This document shows positions 17,698-25,215 of a DNA stretch of 64,000 nucleotides, piece after piece (position 1 is the stretch's first letter; the number at the start of each line of letters is the position of its first letter). The notes below the pieces were generated by a model. The model worked only from the letters and a program-made list of their open reading frames with translations, was not told the DNA's origin and ran no database searches. The stretch comes from Pinibacter soli (lineage in GTDB: Bacteria > Bacteroidota > Bacteroidia > Chitinophagales > Chitinophagaceae). The translations under genes and the position numbers were made by a program. The stretch is from the NCBI RefSeq assembly GCF_029961145.1, contig NZ_JASBRG010000003.1:1-64000 (forward strand). Direction: 5' to 3'.

Positions 17698-17728
17698 GTT
17701 AAAAAAAAGACGGTGCTACGGGGTAGCA
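17698..17728 (-). promoter_or_regulatory. Leader hairpin with U-tract ahead of the small lipoprotein
   Basis: On the minus strand, TGCTAC-CCC-GTAGCA (17728-17714) is followed after a few bases by a run of eight T (about 17707-17700), only about 16 bases before the ATG at 17682. This is the form of an intrinsic terminator placed inside a leader, so attenuation is possible. The stem is only 6 bp, so strength is uncertain. A CATCTTTGC word near 17830 could be the promoter -7 box. Confidence 0.4.
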
Positions 17729-17888
17729 TCATGCAACAAATACGTGGAATTCAAAGGAAAACGGAACGAGGAATTGGTGTTGGTACTATAGGACTATTAG
17801 GAGTTATTTAGACTAGGTGCAAAGATGCATTATAAAATTTGATTAAGCAAGAGAAAACGATTTTTTTTAGTGCATATTTGCAAAGCAA

Positions 17889-18095
17889 GTTATGGGTTGT
17901 GAGTTTTGAGTTATAAGTATGTCTCTCCAACAAATACTTTCAATTCGAAATCCACCTCTCAAGACTTATTACTTGTGGAAACTTAACGAGATTGCAGGAA
18001 GTGAGTTATGGGTATGTTCGCGAACAAAATGCGCTCAAAATCAAGGCAATCCGTGAGAACTCATTACTCAAAACTTATAATTTAAAACTTATAAC
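17889..18095. repeat. Inverted repeat of GAGTTATAAGT words in the ytxJ/mpl gap
   Basis: GTGAGTTTTGAGTTATAAGT (17899-17918) faces ACTCAAAACTTATAA (18066-18080), with a second ACTTATAAC at 18087-18095. A further GTGAGTTATGGGT copy sits at 18001. The arms are less exact than in other families. The 424 bases from 17683 to 18106 hold this repeat and the leader hairpin, with no other gene seen. Confidence 0.5.
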
Positions 18096-18106
18096 GCACG
18101 ACTTAA

Positions 18107-19459
18107 ATGAAAGTTCACTTTATAGCAATAGGAGGTAGTGTAATGCATCAGTTGGCGATTGCACTAAAAAGGAAAGGATATATTGTAACAGGTAGTGATG
18201 ACGAAATTTTTGAACCCGCAAAATCCAATCTCCAAAAGGAAGGTATTCTGCCTGAAAAGGATGGTTGGTATCCGGAAAAGATAACTACCGATATAGACGC
18301 GGTGATCCTGGGTATGCACGCCCGTGAAGACAATCCCGAGTTGCAAAAAGCGAAATCGCTCAACCTCAATATTCACTCGTTTCCGGAATACATTTTCGAA
18401 GAAAGCAAAAACAAGAAACGGATTGTTGTTGGAGGAAGTCATGGTAAAACAACGACAACTTCCATGATCATGCACGTGCTGAAAAATTCGGGAAAAGCTT
18501 TTGACTATTTGGTTGGAGCAAAACTTGAAGGATTTGATCAGTCAGTTGCCATTACCGACGCGCCGTTGATCGTTTGCGAAGGTGATGAATACCCTGCAAG
18601 CGTAATAGAAAAAAGACCGAAGTTTCATTTCCTGTTTCCGCATGTGGCTATTATTACAGGGATTGCGTGGGACCACATTAATGTGTTTCCAACCTTCGAC
18701 TTCTACCTGGAACAATTCAATATATTTATCGATAAAATTGAACCGGGCGGCGTATTGATTTACAACGAAACAGATGAAGTTTTAAAGAAACTGGTTTCAG
18801 CCCATCCTTCCACAGTTCGCAAAATCGCGTACGCAATTCCGGAGCATACGATTGAGAACGGACAAACAAAAGTGGTGATTGATAATCAAACTGCTACTTT
18901 AAATGTGTTTGGCAATCACAACCTGCTTAATCTGAACGCGGCGTACTATGCATGTAAAGAGGCCGGTGTTGATACAAATACTTTCCTCAAAACGATAGCA
19001 AGTTTTACAGGTGCTTCCAAAAGATTGGAACTGCTTGCAAAGAACGACGGAACAAATGTTTACCGCGATTTTGCGCATGCACCTTCGAAAGCAAAAGCGA
19101 CAATAGAAGCTGTGAAACAGCAGTTTCCCGGCAGAAAACTGATTGCTGTTTTTGAACTGCACACTTTCAGCAGTTTGAATGAAAAGTTTATGAGCGAGTA
19201 CAAAGGCGCCATGGATAAAGCCGACGAAGCCGTTGTTTTCTATAGCAATCATGCGCTCGAATTGAAAAGAATGCCACCGCTTGATCCACCTGTAGTTGAG
19301 AAAGGTTTTGATAAGAAAGGTTTGGTAGTGATCAATGACAAAAACAAACTGCAGGATTGGTTGCAAAAGCAAGATTACAAAAATGCAAATCTCCTTTTAA
19401 TGAGTTCCGGCAATTATGATGGATTGGATATCCTTACTTTTGCGAAAGAGATCGTTTAA
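18107..19459 (+). CDS. mpl: UDP-MurNAc:L-Ala-gamma-D-Glu-meso-DAP ligase (murein peptide recycling)
   Basis: The 450-residue protein has a MurC-like N-terminal Rossmann domain starting MKVHFIAIGGSVMHQLA, the ATP loop GGSHGKTTTTSM (near residues 110-121) and the C-terminal Mur ligase domain. The GGSVMHQLA form and the DEYPAS segment point to Mpl rather than MurC. Mpl attaches tripeptide recovered from old peptidoglycan to UDP-MurNAc, in the cytoplasm. It is followed after 34 bases by an exonuclease gene, likely in the same transcript. Confidence 0.9.
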   Translation: MKVHFIAIGGSVMHQLAIALKRKGYIVTGSDDEIFEPAKSNLQKEGILPEKDGWYPEKITTDIDAVILGMHAREDNPELQKAKSLNLNIHSFPEYIFEESKNKKRIVVGGSHGKTTTTSMIMHVLKNSGKAFDYLVGAKLEGFDQSVAITDAPLIVCEGDEYPASVIEKRPKFHFLFPHVAIITGIAWDHINVFPTFDFYLEQFNIFIDKIEPGGVLIYNETDEVLKKLVSAHPSTVRKIAYAIPEHTIENGQTKVVIDNQTATLNVFGNHNLLNLNAAYYACKEAGVDTNTFLKTIASFTGASKRLELLAKNDGTNVYRDFAHAPSKAKATIEAVKQQFPGRKLIAVFELHTFSSLNEKFMSEYKGAMDKADEAVVFYSNHALELKRMPPLDPPVVEKGFDKKGLVVINDKNKLQDWLQKQDYKNANLLLMSSGNYDGLDILTFAKEIV

Positions 19460-19493
19460 AATACCAATTTTTAATACCTAATTTCTAATATTC

Positions 19494-20264
19494 ATGTTAT
19501 CATTAGCACGTCCACTGGCTTTTATTGATCTGGAAACGACAGGCATTAATTTAAGTACGGACCGTATTGTGGAAATTGCCATTGTAAAAATGCTTACAGA
19601 TGGTACAAAAACAGTGAAACGTAAACTCATCAATCCAGGTATGCCTATTCCTGCGGTAACCACCGCGGTTCACGGCATTACCGATGAAATGGTTAAGGAT
19701 GCACCCACTTTTAAGGCTGTTGCAAACGAGATCAAGCAGTTTCTGGATAATACAGACCTTGCCGGTTATAATTCCAACCGTTTTGATATTCCAATGCTGA
19801 TGGAAGAGTTTCTCCGCTCGGGTATAGAGCTGGACATGAAAAACCGCAAACTGGTGGACGTTCAAAAAGTATTTCACCTGATGGAGCAGCGTACATTGAG
19901 CGCAGCATATAAATTTTACTGTGAAAAAGACCTGACAGATGCCCACAGCGCAGAGGCTGATGCAACTGCAACACTGGAAATCCTGGTTGCGCAGGTACAA
20001 CGCTACCCCAATCTTGGTAATACAATTGACGATATCCTTAAATTTACTGGCGATGACATGATTGTTGATTTTGCCCGCCGCTTTATTATGGATGGTAAAG
20101 GCGTGGAAATCTTCAACTTCGGCAAATACAAAGGACGTTCAGTAGCAGAAGTTTTAAAAATGGAGCCACAGTACTACGATTGGATGATGAAAGGCGATTT
20201 TCCACTCCATACCAAGCAAAAACTCACGGAAATACTGAATCGTACATTGTTAAAGAAGGGATAA
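19494..20264 (+). CDS. DEDDh 3'-5' exonuclease (DnaQ-like) with C-terminal DUF3820 domain
   Basis: The 256-residue protein has the ExoI motif FIDLETTG (Asp, Glu), an AVHGITDEMV segment, ExoII in AGYNSNRFDIPML and ExoIII with His and Asp in AHSAEADATATLE, so the full DEDDh set is present. The C-terminal third contains NFGKYKGRSVAEVLKMEPQY, the DUF3820 module also found on exonuclease X-like proteins. It may act in DNA repair or as a proofreading-type nuclease. The replicative polymerase is not nearby. It lies close behind mpl. Confidence 0.88.
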   Translation: MLSLARPLAFIDLETTGINLSTDRIVEIAIVKMLTDGTKTVKRKLINPGMPIPAVTTAVHGITDEMVKDAPTFKAVANEIKQFLDNTDLAGYNSNRFDIPMLMEEFLRSGIELDMKNRKLVDVQKVFHLMEQRTLSAAYKFYCEKDLTDAHSAEADATATLEILVAQVQRYPNLGNTIDDILKFTGDDMIVDFARRFIMDGKGVEIFNFGKYKGRSVAEVLKMEPQYYDWMMKGDFPLHTKQKLTEILNRTLLKKG

Positions 20265-20267
20265 AAT

Positions 20268-20279
20268 GCACATATGTGC
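20268..20279. promoter_or_regulatory. Perfect 12-bp palindrome between two genes
   Basis: GCACATATGTGC is exactly self-complementary and lies 4 bases after the exonuclease stop and 60 bases before the next gene. It could be an operator for the glycosyltransferase gene downstream. No regulator is linked to it. Confidence 0.3.
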
Positions 20280-20338
20280 GAAATTTGGGAAATGGTTAGC
20301 GGCTAAAAGTTCTACATTTGCATTAATATATTTTTGCC

Positions 20339-21133
20339 TTGGAAAAAATAGTAATTATACCTACCTACAACGAGAAGGAAAACATCTCCAATATCTTGCA
20401 TGCGGTCTTCGGATTGCATGAAAAATTTCATGTTTTGGTAATTGATGATGGTTCTCCTGATGGGACGGCAGAGATTGTAAAAGAACTACAATCAAAGTTT
20501 CCCGGTCAACTTTTTCTTGAAGAAAGAAAAGGTAAACTTGGTTTAGGTACGGCTTATATTCATGGGTTCAAATGGGCCCTCAACAGGGATTATCAGTTCA
20601 TTTTTGAAATGGACGCTGATTTTTCTCATAATCCCAAAGATCTCAGCCGTTTGTACGAAGCCTGTAAATATCAGGGTGCAGACGTGGCCGTTGGTTCCCG
20701 CTATGTAAAAGGTGGTGGAAACGTAAACTGGCCGTGGGACAGAGTGGTGCTTTCAAAAGGAGGTTCACTGTACACCCGCATGATCACCTGGATTCCTGTA
20801 AAAGATTCTACAGCCGGATTTGTATGCTACACAAACGACGTATTGAGAACAATTAATCTTGATAAAATATTGTTTGTTGGTTATGCATTCCAGATAGAAA
20901 TGAAATTCGCAGCGTGGAAACTTGGTTTTAAAATAAAAGAGGTGCCTATCATTTTCCAGGACAGAAAATATGGTGCTTCTAAAATGAACAAAGGCATAGT
21001 AAAAGAAGGTATTTTGGGAGTATTGAATTTGCGCTGGCAAAGCTTATTTAAAAATTATAGCAATAGGGTAAAAAATAACGACGTGGTTCAGATGCCGCGC
21101 TTCCAGAAAGAAGTCTTTGCAAAAACCAAATAG
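20339..21133 (+). CDS. Polyprenol monophosphomannose synthase-like glycosyltransferase (GT2)
   Basis: The 264-residue GT-A protein has IIPTYNEKENI at the start, VIDDGSPDGTAEIV for nucleotide-sugar binding and FEMDADFSHNP with the metal-binding D-x-D. These match the Dpm1 branch, which moves mannose or another sugar from a nucleotide donor to polyprenyl phosphate. There are no C-terminal membrane helices. The only usable starts are the TTG at 20339 or an ATT; the next in-frame upstream codon set contains a stop at 20324. A TATTTTTG word at 20329-20336 lies almost on the start, so a near-leaderless mRNA is possible. Confidence 0.87.
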   Translation: MEKIVIIPTYNEKENISNILHAVFGLHEKFHVLVIDDGSPDGTAEIVKELQSKFPGQLFLEERKGKLGLGTAYIHGFKWALNRDYQFIFEMDADFSHNPKDLSRLYEACKYQGADVAVGSRYVKGGGNVNWPWDRVVLSKGGSLYTRMITWIPVKDSTAGFVCYTNDVLRTINLDKILFVGYAFQIEMKFAAWKLGFKIKEVPIIFQDRKYGASKMNKGIVKEGILGVLNLRWQSLFKNYSNRVKNNDVVQMPRFQKEVFAKTK

Positions 21134-21158
21134 TCTTTTTTATCAAAGTTTATTAAAA

Positions 21159-21195
21159 GGAAAGGACCTGTAACTATTACGGGTCCTTTTTTTAT
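21159..21195 (+). terminator. Terminator after the Dpm1-like gene
   Basis: AAAGGACC (21161-21168) pairs with GGTCCTTT (21182-21189), extended by three further pairs, and runs into seven T at 21187-21193. Confidence 0.88.
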
Positions 21196-21200
21196 GTACA

Positions 21201-21390
21201 GAACGGAACGCAGATGGTCATGATTTTCATGATTTATTAAGTAAGATATATGCAGATATGATGTACGGAATACATTGAGGAGTTACTTCCCAATGACTTT
21301 TGCGCATCGTACTCGTACATCTTCGATTCTAGTAGGTGTTTTTTAAAGAAATCACTACCAATCATCACAATCTTAACAATCTGCGTTCTT
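21201..21390. repeat. Two-layer inverted repeat (family A outside, family H inside)
   Basis: Outer: GAACGCAGATGGTCATGATT (21206-21225) facing CAATCTTAACAATCTGCGTTC (from 21368). Inner: GATGTACGGAATACA (from 21260) facing GCATCGTACTCGTACATC (21304-21321). The unit fills the gap between the Dpm1-like gene and the EamA gene, both on the plus strand. Start-proximal CATCTTTGC at 21408 may be a -7 box for the EamA gene. Confidence 0.75.
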
Positions 21391-21426
21391 TGTCAAAATC
21401 TTTCCCCCATCTTTGCAACCTCAATT

Positions 21427-22308
21427 ATGAAGGGTGCATTTATAAAACTACACATAGCCGTTTTCCTTGCCGGGATCACCGGTATTCTGGGAAAACTGAT
21501 TTCACTTAATGAATCATTGCTGGTTTGGTATCGCATGCTGATAACTGTGGTTACGCTGTGGGTGATATATGCCTTCCGGAAAAAGATCATTCCCGTATCT
21601 TTTAAAGATCTTTTGCAAATGGTGGGAGTGGGCGCGGTTGTGGCGACACATTGGGTGGCTTTTTACGGAAGCATCAAATATGCAAATGTCTCCGTATCGC
21701 TGGTTTGCCTTTCACTCATGGGATTCTTTTCTGCGTTAATGGAACCAATTTTGCTGCGAAAAAGAATAGCTTTTCAGGAGGTATTGCTCGGAATGGTTTC
21801 CGTAGGAGGTATTGCGCTTATTTTTCATTTTGATATTCAGTATAAGGTTGGGATCATTTTTGGAATTGTAGCTGCTTTTCTGGCTTCATTGTTCACGATA
21901 CTTAATAAGAAGCTGCTTGGAAAACATGATTCAGGAACGGTTACACTATATGAGTTGAGCGGAGGTTTTGTTGTTCTGACTTGCGTAATGCCATTCTATT
22001 TATCGGCCTCACAAATTGGGTTTTCACTTCCTGCAGGGCTCGATTGGCTGTGGCTGCTCATATTGAGCTGGTTATGTACAGTGTTGGCTTTTTATATATC
22101 TTTAGATGCTCTAAAAGATATTTCACCCTTTACAGTTAACCTTACTTATAACCTCGAACCTGTTTACGGAATATTGCTGGCTTTCTTTCTGTTCCATGAA
22201 AACAAATACCTGAGCAACGGATTCTATGTGGGTGTTTTCCTGATTTTTGTCGCAGTGATTTTACAAATGGTTCGCGTCAGGAAAAAAATACATTCGATGG
22301 CCGTTTAG
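21427..22308 (+). CDS. EamA/DMT-family transporter
   Basis: The 293-residue membrane protein has about ten hydrophobic segments in two repeats of five, the layout of the drug/metabolite transporter superfamily. The word NLTYNLEPVYGILLAFFLFHE near residue 240 is typical of the second EamA domain. Substrates in this family include amino acids, nucleobases and drugs; none can be chosen here. It is a single gene ahead of the RND operon. Confidence 0.85.
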   Translation: MKGAFIKLHIAVFLAGITGILGKLISLNESLLVWYRMLITVVTLWVIYAFRKKIIPVSFKDLLQMVGVGAVVATHWVAFYGSIKYANVSVSLVCLSLMGFFSALMEPILLRKRIAFQEVLLGMVSVGGIALIFHFDIQYKVGIIFGIVAAFLASLFTILNKKLLGKHDSGTVTLYELSGGFVVLTCVMPFYLSASQIGFSLPAGLDWLWLLILSWLCTVLAFYISLDALKDISPFTVNLTYNLEPVYGILLAFFLFHENKYLSNGFYVGVFLIFVAVILQMVRVRKKIHSMAV

Positions 22309-22597
22309 GGTTCCGTACGGTTTTACCTGGGTTTCATTACTTGCCATAATTTTTGGTTGTTAGTCGATGGTTTTTCGTCGTCAGGCTTGCTGTGTTATTT
22401 CCTTCTGACAACTAGTATCCAACAACTGTCGACTTTTGCGTATTTTTTAAAGTTTGTACAGTAAAGTTTCTAAAAATCAATAAGTTAATATAGAAATGAG
22501 ATGTTGATTTTGGTTCTTTGCCGTTTATTTCTGCAAATCGATTTTCGGCAAAGCCCAGGATCAGTATAGGATTTCATTCTTAAAATTTAAATCATTG
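22309..22597 (+). other. Untranslated region before the RND pump operon
   Basis: The 289 bases contain two loose inverted pairs: TTGGTTGTTAGTCGA (near 22354) against TCCAACAACTGTCGAC (near 22418), and CTTTGCCG (22516-22523) against CGGCAAAG (22546-22553). Either could be a regulatory structure or binding site for the pump operon. I found no clear TTTG/TAnnTTTG promoter pair and no gene. Confidence 0.4.
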
Positions 22598-23932
22598 ATG
22601 AGATATATGAAAAAAAAAGAAACAGGACTTTTATGGGTTTTCCTGGTTATCTCAGTTCTTCGAATAAACGCGCAAACTACAGACAGCACACGGTTTGATC
22701 TTGATGAATGTATTCAATATGCATTAAGACATCAGCCTGCCTATAAGCAGGCAAACATGGATATTGATATTGCTAATGAGCAGGTAAAAGTGGCATTGGC
22801 TGATTGGTTGCCGCAGGTAAATTTCAACTACAACCTGCAGCATTATACACAGCTTCCTGTGTCTTTGGTTCCCGATGCCAACGGAGTTAAAAAACCGGTT
22901 AAATTTGGCGCGCCAAACACCAGCACACTGGGATTTTCTCTTAATCAAAGCATTTTCAACAGAGATGTTTTGCTGGCTTCACGCACAGCGAATGATGTAC
23001 GCACGCAAGCAAGACAAAATTCTACGGGTTATAAAATAGACCTGGTCGCAAATGTCAGCAGAGCGTATTATGATGTATTGCTTTCACAAAAAAGAATTGA
23101 AGTGTTGGTGGCAGACACTGAAAGGCTCGCCAAGAGTTTGAAGGATGCGTACAGTCAGTTCAATGCTGGTCTTACCGACAAAACGGATTACAAACGTGCC
23201 ATTATTTCCCTTAATAATTCTAAAGCAGAACTGTTCTCCAGTCAGCAGGGCATAAAGGCAAAATATGAATATCTCAAACAACAAATGGGGTATGACAGCA
23301 CAGTCAACATTGCGATTCAGGCAGACAAATCGAAGCTTGAAGAAAAAATAATAGTCGATACAAGCGCCGGAATCAACTACGACAACAGAATAGAGTATCA
23401 ATTGCTGAAGACACAGCAAAGGCTTCAGACAGCGAACCTCAAGTATTACAAATGGGGTTTCCTGCCGAGTGTGGGAGCATTTGGTAATTATAACCTGGTG
23501 TATCAAAACGACGAGTTTGCAAAACTATACAGTACAGATTATCCAAATTCACTATTTGGTTTAACCGTTGCAGTGCCTCTGTTCCAGGGAACGAAACGAA
23601 TTCACCAGGTGCGTCAGGCTGAACTGGAATTGAAACGAATGGATTGGGATTTCCTTGCGTTGAAAAAATCTATCAACACTGAATATACCACAGCAATTGC
23701 GGTGTACAAGGCAAATATGAATAACTATCTGGTGCTGAAAGAAAACATGGATCTGGCAAATGATGTGTACAACATCATAGATCTGCAATACAAAGAAGGT
23801 ATCAAAACATACCTCGAGGTAATTGTAGCGCAGTCGGATTTGCGTACGGCTCAACTAAATTATTTCAATGCACTGTTTGAAGTGCTTTCAAGCAAAATAG
23901 ATGTAGACAGGGCATTGGGACTTATACAATAA
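22598..23932 (+). CDS. TolC-family outer-membrane efflux channel
   Basis: About 444 residues with a signal peptide ending near RINAQ, then the repeated long helices and beta segments of the outer-membrane efflux protein family (LDECIQYALRHQPAYKQANMD is the usual opening). Each monomer gives a third of a trimeric channel across the outer membrane and periplasm. I take the ATG at 22598; a TTG is one codon upstream and another ATG is at 22607, all before the signal peptide core. It is first in the operon, 31 bases before the adaptor gene. Confidence 0.92.
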   Translation: MRYMKKKETGLLWVFLVISVLRINAQTTDSTRFDLDECIQYALRHQPAYKQANMDIDIANEQVKVALADWLPQVNFNYNLQHYTQLPVSLVPDANGVKKPVKFGAPNTSTLGFSLNQSIFNRDVLLASRTANDVRTQARQNSTGYKIDLVANVSRAYYDVLLSQKRIEVLVADTERLAKSLKDAYSQFNAGLTDKTDYKRAIISLNNSKAELFSSQQGIKAKYEYLKQQMGYDSTVNIAIQADKSKLEEKIIVDTSAGINYDNRIEYQLLKTQQRLQTANLKYYKWGFLPSVGAFGNYNLVYQNDEFAKLYSTDYPNSLFGLTVAVPLFQGTKRIHQVRQAELELKRMDWDFLALKKSINTEYTTAIAVYKANMNNYLVLKENMDLANDVYNIIDLQYKEGIKTYLEVIVAQSDLRTAQLNYFNALFEVLSSKIDVDRALGLIQ

Positions 23933-23963
23933 TCAAACTTTTAAAAGATAAACATTCGGATAT

Positions 23964-25103
23964 ATGATAAAGCAAACCATTCACTGTTTGTATGTTTTTG
24001 TATTTGGAATAGTAATGTTCACCGCTTGTAAACCCAAGCAACAACAGGCTGCACCTATTCCCCCCGTTCCTGTAGTGGTTGATAATGTGAAGGAAGGAAA
24101 CGCAACATACTTTGATGAATATCCTGGTGTGATTAGTTCCTTAAATGAAGTGGAAGTGAGAGCGCAGGTAACTGGTTATATCACGGGCATCTTCTTCCAG
24201 GATGGACAAAAAGTAAAAAAAGGACAAAAGCTATACACTATCGACCAGCAGCAGTACCAGGCAGGTTATGACCAGGCGGTTGCAAACCTGAACTCGGCAA
24301 AAGCGGCTTTGGATAAAGCGCAGAAAGATGCAGACAGGTATAACCAATTGTTGAAACAAGACGCAATCGCAAAACAAAAAGTAGACTATGCCGAAGCAGA
24401 TTTGCAAGCTGCAAAAATGCAGGTAGCAGCGGCGCAGGCGAATGTTGCCAGCTTGAGCGCGAACCTTCGTTACTCTGTGATCACTTCTCCGATGGATGGA
24501 ACTATTGGCTTTTCACAAGTGAAAAAAGGTGCCTTAGTTTCCCCAGGCAGTACAATATTGAACGTCATTTCTACCAGCAATCCAATAGCTGTGGACTTTA
24601 ACATTGATGAAAAACAAGTGCCGTTTTTTGTTGGATTGATCGATAAAAATCTGTCTGATTCAACATTCACTATTGCAAGTGCCAATGGCATGCGTTACAA
24701 ATATCCCGGTAAGATCAGTGTAATGGACAGAGCTGTTAATCCTCAAACCGCTACTTTGAAAGTAAGGTTGGAATTTGAAAATCCACTGGACGTTCTTAAA
24801 GTTGGGATGAGCTGCATTGTGCGTGTTAAGAATGGCAGCGAAGGTCAACGTATTGTTATCCCTTACAAATCAGTGGTTGAGCAAATGGGTGAGTACTTTG
24901 TATATGTAGTGGGGGATAGCAGCAAAGTGGAACAACGCAAAGTATCACTTGGTAAAAATGTTGGCGATAAAGTAATTGTAAACAAAGGTCTTGATTTGAA
25001 CGACAAGATTGTAGTGGAAGGTGTGCAGAAGTTAAGACCAGGCTCGGTAGTAAAGCCCGCAAACATTGGTGATTCCACTGCAGCTAAATCACAGGCTCAT
25101 TAA
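23964..25103 (+). CDS. RND efflux adaptor (AcrA/MFP family lipoprotein)
   Basis: The 379-residue adaptor has a lipobox ending in Cys22 (MFTAC), a lipoyl/beta-barrel region split by an alpha-helical hairpin (about 100-160, AALDKAQKDADRYNQLLKQ), and the VRAQVTGYITGIFFQDGQ opening of the AcrA family. It bridges the inner-membrane RND protein and the TolC-type channel encoded beside it. Confidence 0.95.
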   Translation: MIKQTIHCLYVFVFGIVMFTACKPKQQQAAPIPPVPVVVDNVKEGNATYFDEYPGVISSLNEVEVRAQVTGYITGIFFQDGQKVKKGQKLYTIDQQQYQAGYDQAVANLNSAKAALDKAQKDADRYNQLLKQDAIAKQKVDYAEADLQAAKMQVAAAQANVASLSANLRYSVITSPMDGTIGFSQVKKGALVSPGSTILNVISTSNPIAVDFNIDEKQVPFFVGLIDKNLSDSTFTIASANGMRYKYPGKISVMDRAVNPQTATLKVRLEFENPLDVLKVGMSCIVRVKNGSEGQRIVIPYKSVVEQMGEYFVYVVGDSSKVEQRKVSLGKNVGDKVIVNKGLDLNDKIVVEGVQKLRPGSVVKPANIGDSTAAKSQAH

Positions 25104-25109
25104 TGTTTC

Positions 25110-25197
25110 AAGTAAAAAGTAAAAAATCAAAATTCAAAAAGTGATAGGGGATGTCGGTTCGTTTTTTTGACTTTTAACTTTTGAATTTTGACTTTCA
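25110..25197. repeat. Inverted repeat, family I, inside the RND operon
   Basis: AGTAAAAAATCAAAATTCAA (near 25118-25137) faces TTTTGAATTTTGACTTTC (25179-25196) and TTTTTTGACTTTTAACTT. It sits in the 112-base gap between the adaptor and permease genes and could set their expression ratio by pausing or RNA processing. Confidence 0.75.
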
Positions 25198-25215
25198 AGA
25201 ATCAACAGACATAAT

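Noticed and set aside
17585-17791. 68-codon plus-strand frame in the ytxJ/mpl gap
   Set aside because: It is antisense to the small lipoprotein, whose lipobox makes the minus strand the credible one.
20317-20336. Full promoter for the Dpm1-like gene
   Set aside because: TATTTTTG is present but no TTTG lies at about 19 bases spacing, and the transcription start would fall at or after the TTG start codon.
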